Shown: positions 24,548 to 37,100, counted from the stretch's first letter. The stretch: 64,000 nucleotides of DNA from Ceratopteris richardii (GCA_020310875.1 CM035431.1:15231383-15295382), one strand, 5' to 3'. A program made the numbers and translations. The notes: generated by a model from the sequence alone, not told the origin.

Positions 24548-24870
24548 CACTACAAGGAATACGGGCGTGTAGCGACGGTTAACGCGACAGAATTTCGTCG
24601 CTATAAAATTGCAACTCGCGTCGGAATTACCGTCGAGCGCGGACCGTCGAATATACGTCGCAAGAAACGACGGTATTTGCGACGCTTCCGTTTAGCGTCG
24701 CTTAAACGACGCTTTTCAAATGCGTCGCTTAAGCGACGCTTATTTTTGCGTCGCATAAGCGACGGTTTACTCCGTCGTATAAGCGACGCTAAGCAAATGT
24801 CGCTTATACGACGACGTGTTGCATCGCTTATACGACGATCTGTTGACGGACAAAAATTAAAACGTTGGAG
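24548..24870 (+). repeat. CACTA left terminal and subterminal repeats
   Basis: After CACTACAAGGAATACGGGCG come some 14 copies, in both orientations, of a GCGACG/CGTCGC core. Many are joined as palindromes such as gcgtcgcttaagcgacgc and gcgtcgcataagcgacgg. Arrays of short inverted subterminal motifs in CACTA elements are binding sites for the element's own DNA-binding protein. Here the palindrome is unusually regular. Confidence 0.9.
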
Positions 24871-25019
24871 GCTCTGCAATCGGCATTTTCACGCATCCGA
24901 TCGAAGAGCTCTCCAACGTTCGCAATTGCGCTGCGCTTACGAGCTGAAGCAAGTATATGCAGAATTGTTGTTTTGCTTAAGCTCTCTGTTATTGTCTCCC
25001 TCTGTCTTTGTTTCTCTCT

Positions 25020-25126
25020 TTCTACATCTTTCTCTCTTTGAATTTTCTCTCTCTCTCTCTAGATCTCACTCTCTCTCTCTCTCTAGATCTCTCTCTCTCT
25101 CTAGATCTCTCTCTCTCTCTCTCTCT

Positions 25127-25181
<55 letters not shown>

Positions 25182-25197
25182 CTCTCTCGTTATTGCA
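25020..25197 (+). repeat. CT microsatellite ending in a splice acceptor
   Basis: Interrupted (CT)n with recurrent ctagat breaks, then cgttattgcag at 25188-25198. The run acts as an extreme polypyrimidine tract for a 5'UTR intron ending at 25198, 30 nt before the start codon at 25229. Confidence 0.7.
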
Positions 25198-25228
25198 GGT
25201 TATTCAAGAAGCTAACCAAGCAAAAACT

Positions 25229-26699
25229 ATGGATCACAATTGTAAGTACAATTTCTATTATTTGTAGATCATTTGAATTGTGTTATTTTCATTACATACC
25301 ATACTCACACTTATTGATATGCACTCATACACTTATACATGATGAAGAAGCACACACACATGCATATACCTACATATACACATATACATGCACATACACA
25401 CACATACACATAGAGTTATACATATACACACACATACACAAGAACATGCACATATTGATACATACATATAAACTTATACATGCACATGCATATACATACA
25501 TATACGCACACATACACATGCACATATACACATATACATGCAAATACACACACATACACATAGAGTTATACATATACATGCATATACATATACACACATA
25601 CACATGCACATGCACATACTCATACACACATATACACTTATACATGCACATGCACATACATACATATACACACACATACACATGCACATACATACATATA
25701 CACACACATACATATACACTTAGGTACACACATATGAATGAATTATATAATTAAAGTATTAAAACACATGCTTAATATAAACAATAATAACAATCAATAG
25801 AACAAAACTCTTCATTACTTAATACCATACACACAATTCAAAACATGACTGAAATGAAAAATATATAGAAAAAAATATATATATATATCAATGTAAATAC
25901 ATATAATCCAATGTCATAATCAACTAAAATCCTAATCATCATCATCATGATCATCATCATCATCAGCAATATCATGATCATCCTGATCTTCCTCATCCTC
26001 ATCCTCATGATCACCCTGTGACGATCGAGATCGTCCCTCCTGTGTCTGTCTCTCCACCTCATCCATATTTGTCTCCCCATAATACTCCTGTATTACATAT
26101 AACAAACATAAATCAATAAAATAATTAAAACATTCATAACAATAAAATAATTATATAAAATTTAAAAATACTCACAAAGGCATCAGGATGATCTTGTATA
26201 TACTCGCTCAAACGCCGATATCCAAAATGTGTAGCATACTCGATCTCGTGTTTCGTAGGATATCGGCCATAATCCTTTCGCTGCAATGAAACAAACAAAA
26301 AACATTAGTTGCTTGCATTTTAACTAAAATAAAAAATATACTCACAATAACACATATACTTACAAACGTAGCTACAAAACCATTATGGCCCATTTGGCCT
26401 AAGTGCGATGTGTGGCCCGACTCCACTCTCTTCTTTGCAGCAGCCTGTTTATTCAAGGAAAAAAATACATAAATTAAATTAAAAAATTACTACAATATCT
26501 AAAAATTATAAATATAAACTATTAATTTGTGTACCTTCTGCTGAGGAAATGACTCCTGAAGACGTAGCTGTCTACGAAAAAACTGCCACGACTCAGGTGG
26601 TATGTTAGCTCGCCTCTTATTTTTTTTGACCATACAATATCTCCTGTTAATTTAATCTCAAACAGAAAAAAAAGTCAGAATACATACACATATATACAC

Positions 26700-26731
<32 letters not shown>

Positions 26732-28234
26732 CCACATACACATATACATGCAAACATATACGCATGCATATATGTATATATATACACATATACATACATA
26801 TAACATAAACACACATATACATATCCACATATATACACACACATGCATGCATATACACTCATTCATACAAAATACATGCATTTATCCCACAATAATATGT
26901 GTTGTGTATATGTGAATATGTGTGTATGTATAAATGTGTATATGTGAATATGTGTGTATGTGTAAATATGTATATGTGAATTTTTTATTTATGTAGATAA
27001 TCAAATTATTAATATCAAATACCATTATTTGTAGATTTTGATCAATCAGATGGAACTCCACCACCGTCTCCTCATCGTGCAACGACTCTATACTGTAAGT
27101 TTATGAAATATTTAATTTTAACTATATTTGATGGATATATAACTTATATATTTTTTTTATGTTTCTTATGATGTGCAGATTCTGATCAATCAGAGGGTAC
27201 TCCACCACCTCCTACCCATGCAACGACTTCACATGTGTCCTCCGATAGGAATTATGATGAATTTTACTATCAAGAGCATATTATATGTTGGTGTAACTCT
27301 TGTTATGGCACGTATCGAAGACCACGATTAGAATGTATTCAACATGAGGCAGAGTATGGTACTTTTGAGCATGCACCATCACCTAGTCAACGTGATAATG
27401 CTTGGGTATGTATTTTCTATATATATTAATGTCATTTTTTTATTTAAAAACCATGTATAAAATCAAATTATTATTGATATACAGGAATACTTGCTCGATG
27501 ATGATGATGATGATTTTTCTCATAATGTTAATATACCTCGTACACGTCATGGACTTGCTGTTCATCAATTACAAGCAGAGGTTTCTAGAAATCCTCTACC
27601 TCCTGGTTTAGAGAATGAAACGGCTGGAGATTATCCATTGCCAGCTCGTGATCATTCTTTAGTACAAACATATGATAGAAGAAGATATGGAGGATGGAAT
27701 AGAGGACCACTTCCTTTAGATGGAGAGGTTTTCAACTTTTGGGGTAATCGCTATATGATTGCTCCATCCACTATTACTAATGCTGGTCGTGGTCTCTTTA
27801 TTGTAGAGGATTTGTATGTGCCTCCGAACTCTGAAGTCACTCTTATGTCATTTTGTGGTCCTATATATGGATGGGGAGATTGGCATCGACTTTCACGTCA
27901 TGTTCAAAGCATGAGTACTTATGGAATATGCTTGAACGCAGCATCTCTTACTAGTAGAAGGATTTTACATGCAGAAAATGAAAGATTATATATTGATGGA
28001 AGACCTTACACACATGGAAATATAGTAGGTTTAATAAATAGTAGTCGAGGGTTACATAATAGTTCAAGGACTAATTGCACATTTGAGGAGCGTGAAAATA
28101 GTCATGAATCACCATACATGAGTAGAGATGTATCACGATACATAGTTGTCAATGCTATTACTACATTACATGCTGGTGATGAACTATTAGTGAATTATGG
28201 ATGGCGTAGACCTCCAAGAGCACCTTTTAGCTAG
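25229..28234 (+). CDS. SET-domain protein encoded in the CACTA element (spliced model)
   Basis: Exons 25229-25241, 27035-27094, 27179-27405 and 27485-28234 have GT/AG borders and matching phases and give 349 residues. Residues 1-100 are shared with the transposase and contain C61-W-C63-N-S-C66, a zinc-binding-like cluster. The last exon (residues 101-349) opens with an Asp run. It then shows SET features in order: N-A-G-R-G-L-F (199-205), G-N-I-V-G-L-I-N-S-S-R-G (278-289), N-C-T-F (297-300) and A-G-D-E-L-L-V-N-Y-G-W (330-340). The usual N-H-S-C cofactor motif reads N-S-S-R, while the final Tyr is kept. SET proteins methylate lysines, usually on histones. Activity and substrate here are unknown. 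No pre-SET or post-SET cysteines are visible. Confidence 0.75.
25300..25740 (+). repeat. CA/TA-rich minisatellite in intron 1
   Basis: Irregular units such as acatacacatgcatatac repeat across about 440 bp of the first intron of the transposase/SET gene. It is low complexity in every frame, so the long open frames across it are not genes. Confidence 0.85.
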
Positions 28235-31200
28235 AGAGAATAAAAATTTTCTATCCATATTTAATAAGTTATATACTTAATTTTATATTTGAAGTTTAAT
28301 TTTTATTCATTTATGAAATACTAATGAGTTTTATTTATATGTGTAGATTCCAACGTATGATGTTGATGATATTCGTCCACAACATTCACAATTACCAATA
28401 AGACCTCATTTATCAGAAGCTTCCATGAGGAGGCTACGCAAAACTAAGCATGTGCAATATGCAAAGTTGAAAGATCTATATTCAAAAGATGATAAAGTAC
28501 AAGATTTGTGTGACAATGATGAAGATGATGGCATGGCAGATTTTATTGAGGATTGGTATCAAAATGACAGTGAGAGCATGGATATTTCTAAAAATGAGAA
28601 ATATCTTCGAGAGGAATGTCTAAAGCATGTATATGAAGGAAGTCATTTGACACGACTAAATGCGAGCTTACTTATTCTCAACCTTCAAAATCGTTTTGGA
28701 TGGAGTAATGTATCTGTTTCGACACTATTAAGGTATAAATTTTAATTTTCTATCTATTTATATATATATATATATGCATAAATATATATACATATATAAA
28801 TACATGTAGGTTTTTATTCTTACTTTAGATAAGGTTATAAGAACAAGAACTTGAATTGAATGGAAACTTTTTGTCCGCGCATCTTTTAAAACTATTAATG
28901 CATCTTTCCAAATATTCGCAATGGTGACCTGGATGAGTCGCATGCATAGAGGTTACTCAAGAGACAGCAATCTGATTATAACCTCTGTGCATGCGATTCA
29001 TCCAGGTCACCATTATATGAACATATGTGTGAATTGATAGGATACGATTGTTTTGCATAAATATTTTGAAAGATGCATTAATAGTTTTAAAAGATGCACG
29101 GACAAAAAGTATCTATTCAATTCAAGTTCTTGTTCTTACCTTATCTAAAATAAGAATAAAAACCTACATGTATATATGTATGTATATTTATTTAACTTTT
29201 TTAATATATCTTTTTTTGATAAACTTACAGGTTATTATCTGAAAATTTTTTACCAAGTCAAAATATTCCTCCTACCTCACATGATGAAATGAAGAAGATA
29301 ATCAACAATCTTGGTATGGATTATCAATGTATACATGCATGTCCTAACGATTGTATTTTATATAGAGGTGAATATGCAGACTCTTTGACATGTCCCAAAT
29401 GTCAATCTCCTCGATATAAGGGTGAAGAAGGTAAAATCCCGAATAAGGTATTGAGACATTTTCCATTGGCTCCACGGATTAGACATATGTTTCAAAGCCC
29501 CGAATTATCAAAGCTTTTGACTTGGGGACATGATCACAAAAGTACTGATGGAATAATCAGAATTCCTCATGATAGTGTTGCTTTTCAGCATATTGATTCT
29601 ACATGGCCTGAATTTGCACAAAATCCACAGAATCTAAAGTTAGGAGTTGCATTAGATGGGGTTAATCCATTCTCCATGAAATCCAATAAATGGTCAACAT
29701 GGCCAGTGGTAGTCATAAACTACAATCTTCCGCCATATCTTAGCATTAAAAAGGAACATTTAATGCTTTCACTTTTAATCCCAGGCAAAAGACAAGTTAA
29801 AGATATGAATGTATATCTTGCTCCTCTCATTGACGATCTTCAAGAGTTATGGAGAGGTATTAATGTCATTGATATATCGAAAAGCATCAATGAAAGACAT
29901 ATTACGATTTGTGGTATTGTGGCTTGGACTATTCACGATTTTCCTGGATATGGCGTTTGTTCAGGTATTGATGTAATTTTTTTATTCAATATGCATGTAA
30001 ATAAATATGATTTAATCTAATTATATTTTTATCCTTTTCCATGATGCAGGAATATCTACTAAGGGTTATAAAGCTTGTCCATATTGTGGTGATTGGTTGA
30101 GATCAATCTATAGTAAGAATCTCAACAAAAATATTTATCTTCGACATCGATGATTCTTGCCTGATGATCATCCATTAAGATCTAAAAGAGAAGCGATACA
30201 TTTTAATGGAAAGCTTGAAACAGGCCAATATCCAAAACCTATGACGCCTATGGATTGGTATAAAAAACGGACACATGGACCTCTGATAGATCCAGAAGCA
30301 GAAATCTTCAGTGATGATTCAGATAATGAGTATGTGAACAGAGGTAAAGGGAAATTGGCACTCGCAGAGAACATATCAATATGGTATTCTTTGGAGTATT
30401 GGAAAGAGTTAAAAGTATGTCATCTTCTTGATCCTATGCATATATTCAAAAATATTGGTTATTCACTATGGCAGCATCTTCTTGGACTAAAAGATACCAC
30501 AACATCAAGGAATGATTTGAAAGATCAAAAATCCAAACCAAAGTTATGGCCAGTTTTTGATAGACATCGACAAGAAACGACTTATGCATCTGCTCCTTGG
30601 GTACTTACAACAAAAGAGATACAGACTATCAACAATAGAATTCAATTGATCAAGACTCCGACAGGATATGGAGCATCGTTTCAAAACATGTTTACTATGG
30701 ATGATAAGAGCTTATCTGGATTAAAGACCCATGACTGGCATAACTTTTTGAAACATATTTTACCTTTGGTTATCGATGGATGTACAACGAAAGGAGTACG
30801 AGATGTGATCTATCGTCTTGGATCACTTATAAGGTAATTATGATACTTTTATATTTAATATGTATGAATATTGGATATCTTTTATTTTTTAATTAACTTC
30901 TTTACAATTGTTTTTATGATTTGTATAGGTGGATTACATCCAAAGAGATCGATAAAAATTCGATCCCACAAAAAAAACGTGAATGCAAAGAGCTACTATG
31001 TTTGATGGAAAAAGAACTTCCTACTTCATTTTTTGATATTCAAGTTCATTTACTAGTCCATCTTGTAGATGAGATAGAGATTGCCGGTGTTGTCAACACT
31101 CGATGGATGTTTTGGGTCGAGCGATTTATGGGAATACTAAAAGGTTATGTGCGACAAAGAGCAAAACCAGAAGGATCCATGGCAAAGGGTTGGATGCTTG

Positions 31201-33301
31201 AAGAGTGCATGTATTACGTTAGTGAGTACCTTGAAAGAGTTCATGAAGAAGCTCCACGTGCATGGACCAACGAGTCTTCTTCAAAAATAACAGATGAGGT
31301 ATTATCAGGTAAGGGGGTTCCATTCTTATTTACATTTCAAGAAAAAAATGATGTTTCTACTTTTGTAGCATATAATAGCGAATGCATGCAAGCATTCGTT
31401 AACGAGTACGAGGAACTTCAAAGTCTCCAAAGTAAAAGGCGAAAAAACAAAAGATCTAGACGTAATCTCGATAATAATGAGATTACAGATATACCTTCTT
31501 TCACGGATTGGCTATATAGTCGTTTGCAACGTGCCAACGCAAATAATGAAGAAATCTCAGATGAGCAAAGAGAGTTAATGATAGGTTGTGAACAAAAGGT
31601 AATTTTATTAAAATATATATTTTATTTTTTTCATATATGTATGTTAGTTTCTATTTACTAATTGAATTTATTTTGCAGGCTCGAATGTTCACTAATATGT
31701 GGGCTTTTGGACAGCATATTAGAATCAAAGCCATTGATTCTTTACGTAAAACAGAGGATTCTAGTATTGTTGCTTGTTTCAAGCAACTATCACGTGCTAG
31801 CTCAAAAGACACGAACCTTATAGATAGCGAACTTGGTTACGTAGGAACTATTGTTGGTATCTACGAAATTTTATTTCGTACATTCAAACAGGTAGAAAAA
31901 AGTTTATATATATTTTTTAGAGTTAGTTATTTTTTTAAGCACCTAATAATGGGACGTTTTTGTTGTTATATATTTTGATAGGTCATTTTGAAGGTTGACT
32001 GGTATCGAGCGGAGTATAAAGGTAGTAATTCTACAATAAGAAAGGAATTATCTGGGTTTTGGGCAATTGATTCTTCCAAGGTAATGCGATCTACTAAAGA
32101 ACCATATATTCTTCCTAGGCATATTGAACAAGCATTTTTTTATAAAAACCCAGATGCTCATCCTTGGTGGCAAGTCATTCATGTGCAACCTAGAGGTAGG
32201 TCATTGTTTGAACAGTTTATTGTTCGAGAGATTGAAGAAAGTCCTCTTGATGATTCAGCATCAGATACTGATACATCAACATCTGGAATAGAAATTAGAC
32301 TCATTATACGTGATAATGATACTAATCTTTTTGATGAAGAGGATAATTCTCTACATGATGATTCTACTGATGAGGAAGAGGAATTACCAGAAATAGATAT
32401 TAATCCACCAATAGATGATGTGATTCATGAGAACATAGATTTAACAATAGAAGAAATAAATGAAATCAATAAGGATAATGAAGATGAGACTATATTGATG
32501 TCTTACCAAAATGATGGCAATAATGAAAACATATGAGCAGATTAGATAGTAACTTCAAGCTTCTAAATGGATATCAGATAATAGGTTTTTTTTATTAACT
32601 TGAATAACGATGAATCCTACTAGAGAGATGAAATCATGTTCTTCTAAGTTAGAACATGAAGCTCGGGGGTATGCCTAATTATTTTATATATAGCTTTATC
32701 TTCGAGGAGTAAATTTTTATCATGTATGTATGCATATGTGTGTGTATTCATGTGTATTATATGTATACATATATTAGTATGCATATATATGTATTTCATG
32801 TATATGTATGTGTTTGCATGTGTGTGATATATGTATACATGTATTCATGTACGTAATATATGCAAGTGTTTATAATTGTGTACATGTATATATGTATATG
32901 TGTCTATGTGTAAATATGTACATGTAAATATGTATGCATGTATATATATGTTTATGTGTGCATGTAGGCATGTACATGTATGTGTAAATATGTACATGTA
33001 AATATGTTAGTATGTATATATATATTTATGTGTGCATTTAGGCATGTATGTGTGAAGCATAATATATCTACTCCATTTTATATTTATGTATCCTATCTAC
33101 ATGATGTGTATATATCTTTACATATATTATGAATCATGATCCTCGTTGATTTGAGTAGCTATATATAGAGGCATAAGGTTGGGAGGAGAGACATGTCTCT
33201 AGTAGGACGTCGGAGGTGTACATATACTTCAAACATATGGCTAAAAGGTTGAATTAGAGTTTTTAAATTAGGGATTTCAAAACCCTAATATCGAGATTAG
33301 T

Positions 33302-33338
<37 letters not shown>

Positions 33339-34031
33339 CATACATACCATGCATTGTCACGACGATGCGCCATAAGTGTCCGCATCTCTTTTAAACACCA
33401 TTTAAGAGACCACCCTCTCCCAAACTCCGTCTCAAGTGAACTGAGCACGTACTTTTTATCCCTCTCATCATGCTCACTAAAAAAATAAAAAACATAATAT
33501 AAATAAAACATAAGATATATATTTCAATTTATATGTAAAACTTTTACTTACTTCCACGGTAAGTGGATAAAGCGCAGGTAAGAGTCGCATAGTGCACGCA
33601 TTCTCCTCTTGAACTCCAATCCATTTCCTATGTATACAATATTCCCCTCTGGCTCTATGTCGCACTCTAGTCCTAACGTGCCTATGCATGTCCTCATAGG
33701 CAACGTCTCTGCTCTGCTATCACGTGCTGGAGGTGGCATAGGTGACCTGAAAGTAGATAGATAGAAATAAATAAAAATATGTGCTATAATATCATTAAAA
33801 AAATTTATGAAAAAAAACATACCTATGAGCAGATAGCTCTCTTCCTGCATGTGGATCCGCAGAAGAGCCCTCGTCTGATCGTGTAAGCATCTGGATCGTA
33901 TAATCCAGCTCCTCATCGGACATCTCTGCGTAGTCCCGCATTATGGCCCCTAGAGTATCTGACGGAACTCTTGCTCTCATAAGACTTTTTATGAGAGTGA
34001 GTTTCGCCTTTCTCTCTCTACTGGGATCCAT
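25932..34031 (-). CDS. antisense Transposase_24-like protein of the CACTA element (spliced model)
   Basis: Seven minus-strand exons: 34031-33823, 33746-33552, 33476-33348, 26643-26535, 26444-26364, 26280-26176, 26087-25932. All introns are GT...AG, every junction is in phase, and the 327-residue frame is uninterrupted. Exons 3-6 carry the block order of the plant En/Spm protein family Pfam Transposase_24. That is a W/K-rich segment (G-W-S-L-K-W-C-L-K-E-M-R), then P-P-E-S-W-Q-F-F, then A-K-K-R-V-E-S-G-H-T-S-H-L-G and G-R-Y-P-T-K-H-E. The last 30 residues are almost all Asp/Glu/His. Intron 3 (33347-26644) is 6.7 kb and encloses transposase exons 2-10 on the other strand. In other CACTA elements the second protein binds subterminal repeats; that role here is inference. 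An acceptor-like ttag lies 5 nt before the ATG, so a 5'UTR exon is possible. Confidence 0.8.
26680..26990 (-). repeat. TG/TA microsatellite in interlocked introns
   Basis: (acacatataca)-type units, continuing on the other side as tgtgtatatgtg. It lies in the first intron of the plus-strand gene and at the start of the large intron of the minus-strand gene. No coding potential. Confidence 0.85.
28801..29172. mobile_element. foldback / MITE-like inverted repeat in transposase intron
   Basis: The left arm starts tacatgtaggtttttattctta and the right arm ends with its complement. Arms of about 150-190 bp pair with few mismatches; one arm has about 45 extra bases. It sits wholly inside the intron 28733-29230, so it does not break the exon junction. 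The transcript could form a long hairpin. Confidence 0.85.
32630..33240 (+). repeat. relic of an O-like LTR element 3' end inside the CACTA
   Basis: catgttcttctaagttagaacatgaagctc...ttatcttcgaggagtaaat matches the segment before the right polypurine tract of element O (50444-50550). Further on, gctatatatagaggcataaggttgggaggagag matches the TATA region of the O LTR. TG-rich sequence separates the two. This is a decayed copy of the O family lying after the transposase stop codon. Confidence 0.65.
33304..33333 (+). repeat. CT microsatellite
   Basis: Fifteen CT repeats immediately downstream (on the minus strand) of the splice donor of the third antisense exon at 33347/33346. Confidence 0.9.
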
Positions 34032-34053
34032 AATACCTAACATATAAAACAAA

Positions 34054-34137
34054 ATGGTTACAAATCAATATATATATGTGTACATATGTACGTGTGTATG
34101 CATTAAATATGTGTATGTATGCATGTGTGTGTATGTA

Positions 34138-34170
<33 letters not shown>

Positions 34171-37100
34171 GTAGGCATGTGTATGTGTGTGTATGCATCA
34201 TTATGTGTGTATGTGTCTATGTGTGTATGTGTGTGTATGTGTGTGTGTATGTGTGTGTATATGTGTGTGTGTATGTATGCATGTATGTATGTATGTATGT
34301 ATGTATGCATATGCATTATGTATGTATATATATGCATGTATGTGTATGTGTGAGTATGTCTCTCTATGTGTGTGTATGCATATATGTGTGTATGTATGCA
34401 TATATGTGTGTATGTGTGTGTATATGTGTTTGTATGTGTGTATGCATGTGTATGTGTGTGTATGCATTCTTATGTGTGTATGTGTCTATGTGTGTTTGTG
34501 TGTGTGTGTCTATGTGTATGTGTGTGTGTCTATGAGTGTGTATGTGTTTATGTGTATGTATGTATCTATGTGTGTGTATGTATCTATGTGTGTATGTGTA
34601 TGCATGTATGTATGCATGTGTATGTGTGTATGCATCACTATGTGTGTATGTGTCTATGTGTGTGTGTGTGTGTATCTGTGTGTGTCTATGTGTATGTGTG
34701 TGTGTCTATGAGTGTGTATGTGTTTTTGTATGTGTTTATGTGTATGTATGTATCTATGTATGTGTATGTGTCTATGTGTGTATGTGTATGCATGTATGTA
34801 TGCATATGTATCTGTGTGTATGCATCATTATGTGTGTATGTGTCTATGTGTGTATGTTTGTGTGTGTGTGTGTATATATATGTGTGTGTATGTGTATGTG
34901 TCTATGTGTATGTGTCGCTATGCGTCTATGAGTGTATATGTGTCTATGTGTGTGTATGTGTCTATGTGTGTGTATGTGTCTATGTGTGTGTATGTGTCTA
35001 TGTGTGTTATGTATGCATGTATGTATGCATATGTGTGTATGTGTGTGTATGCATTATGTATGCATATGTGTGTATGCATTATGTATGTGTATGTATGCAT
35101 GTATGTGTGTATGTATGTATGCATATGCATATGCATTATGTATGTATATATATGCATGTATGTGTATGTGTGAGTATGTCTCTCTATGTGTGTGTGTATA
35201 TGCATATATACGTGTGTATGTGTGTGTATATGTGTCTGTATGTGTGTATGCATGTGTATGTGTGTGTATGCATGTGTATGTGTGTATGTGTGTATGTTTG
35301 TGTATGTGTGTATGTGTGTGTGTGTATATGTGTGTGTATGTGTGTGTGTGTATATGTGTGTGTATGTGTGTGTGTCTATGTGTATGTGTGTGTATCTATG
35401 AGTGTGTGTGTGTTTATATGTGTATGTGTCTATGTGTGTGTATGTGTCTATGTGTGTATGTGTATGCATGTATGTATGCATATGTATGTGTATGCATGTG
35501 TATGTGTGTGTATGCATCATTATGTGTGTATGTGTCTATGTGTGTATGTGTTTGTGTGTATGTGTGTGTCTATGTGTGTGTCTATGTGTATGTGACGCTA
35601 CGCGTCTATGAGTGTGTATGCATTATGTATGCATTATGTATGTGTATGTATGCATATGCATTATGTATGCATATGTATGCATGTATGTGTATGTGTGTGT
35701 ATTTCTCTCTATGTGTGTGTGTATGCATATATGTGTGTGTATGTGTGTATGTGTGTATGTGTGTATGTGTGTATGTGTGTGTATATGTGTGTCTATGTGT
35801 GTATGCATCATTATGTGTGTATGTGTGTATGTGTGTGTATGTGTGTGTGTGTGTATGTGTGTGTATATGTGTGTGTGTATGTATGCATGTATGTATGTAT
35901 GTATGTATGCATATGCATTATGTATGTATATATATGCATGTATGTGTATGTGTGAGTATGTCTCTCTATGTGTGTGTATGCATATATGTGTGTATGTATG
36001 CATATATGTGTGTATGTGTGTGTATATGTGTTTGTATGTGTGTATGCATGTGTATGTGTGTGTATGCATTCTTATGTGTGTATGTGTCTATGTGTGTTTG
36101 TGTGTGTGTGTCTATGTGTATGTGTGTGTGTCTATGAGTGTGTATGTGTTTATGTGTATGTATGTATCTATGTGTGTGTATGTATCTATGTGTGTATGTG
36201 TATGCATGTATGTATGCATGTGTATGTGTGTATGCATCACTATGTGTGTATGTGTCTATGTGTGTGTGTGTATGTGTGTGTGTATCTGTGTGTGTCTATG
36301 TGTATGTGTGTGTGTCTATGAGTGTGTATGTGTTTTTGTATGTGTTTATGTGTATGTATGTATCTATGTATGTGTATGTGTCTATGTGTGTATGTGTATG
36401 CATGTATGTATGCATATGTGTGTGTATGCATATGTATCTGTGTGTATGCATCATTATGTGTGTATGTGTCTATGTGTGTATGTGTTTGTGTATATGTGTG
36501 TGTCTATGTGTATGTGACGCTACGTGTCTATGAGTGTGTATGCATTATGTATGCATTATGTATGTGTATGTATGCATATGCATTATGTATGCATATGTAT
36601 GCATGTATGTGTATGTGTGTGTATGTCTCTCTATGTGTGTGTGTGTATGCATATATGTGTGTGTATGTGTGTATGTGTGTATGTGTGTATGTGTGTATGT
36701 GTGTATGTGTGTATGTGTGTGTATATGTGTGTCTATGTGTGTATGCATGCGTATGTATGTGAATGCATCATTATGTGTGTATGTGTCTATGTGTGTATGT
36801 GTGTGTGTATATGTGTGTGTATGTGTATGCGCGTCTATGTGTATGTGTGTGTGTCTATGAGTGTGTATGTGTTTATGTGTGTGTATGTGTCTATGTGTGT
36901 GTATGTGTCTATGTGTGTATGTGTATGCATTATGTATGTGTATGTATGCATGTGAATTATGCATGCATATGTGTGTGTATGCATGTAAGTATGTATGCAT
37001 GTACACATATGCATATGCATTATGTATGCATATGTGTGTGTATGCATGTAAGTATTATGGATGTACGCATATGCATATGCATTATGTATGCATGTATGTG

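Larger units (their letters stand above)
25229..32536 (+). pseudogene. TNP2-type CACTA transposase, one nonsense mutation
   Basis: Nine coding exons: 25229-25241, 27035-27094, 27179-27405, 28347-28732, 29231-29964, 30050-30833, 30929-31598, 31679-31891, 31982-32536. All junctions are GT/AG and phases agree, giving 1,214 codons including the stop. Exon 5 of the locus (29231-) has T-C-P-K-C and the TNP2 block L-D-G-V-N-P-F, W-P-V-V-V-I-N-Y-N-L-P-P and L-I-P-G-K. The next has L-L-D-P-M-H-I-F-K-N, and 30929- has R-W-M-F-W-V-E-R-F-M-G-I-L-K (DUF4218-like). The last two carry a DUF4216-like region. Candidate DDE residues are the D of LDGVNPF, the D of LLDPMH and the E of WVERF. TGA at 30151-30153 (codon 508) replaces the Arg of the family's H-R-R-F-L-P string. 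No other break is seen. Confidence 0.88.

Noticed and set aside
24524..25267. 247-codon frame across the CACTA left end
   Set aside because: Arises from GTCGC palindromes and the CT microsatellite; the S/L/R runs are not a protein.
25370..25729. Long antisense open frames in CA/TA repeats
   Set aside because: Low-complexity microsatellite translation within an intron.
28758..29242. Mirror-image short frames in the transposase intron
   Set aside because: They are the two arms of the foldback element, not genes.
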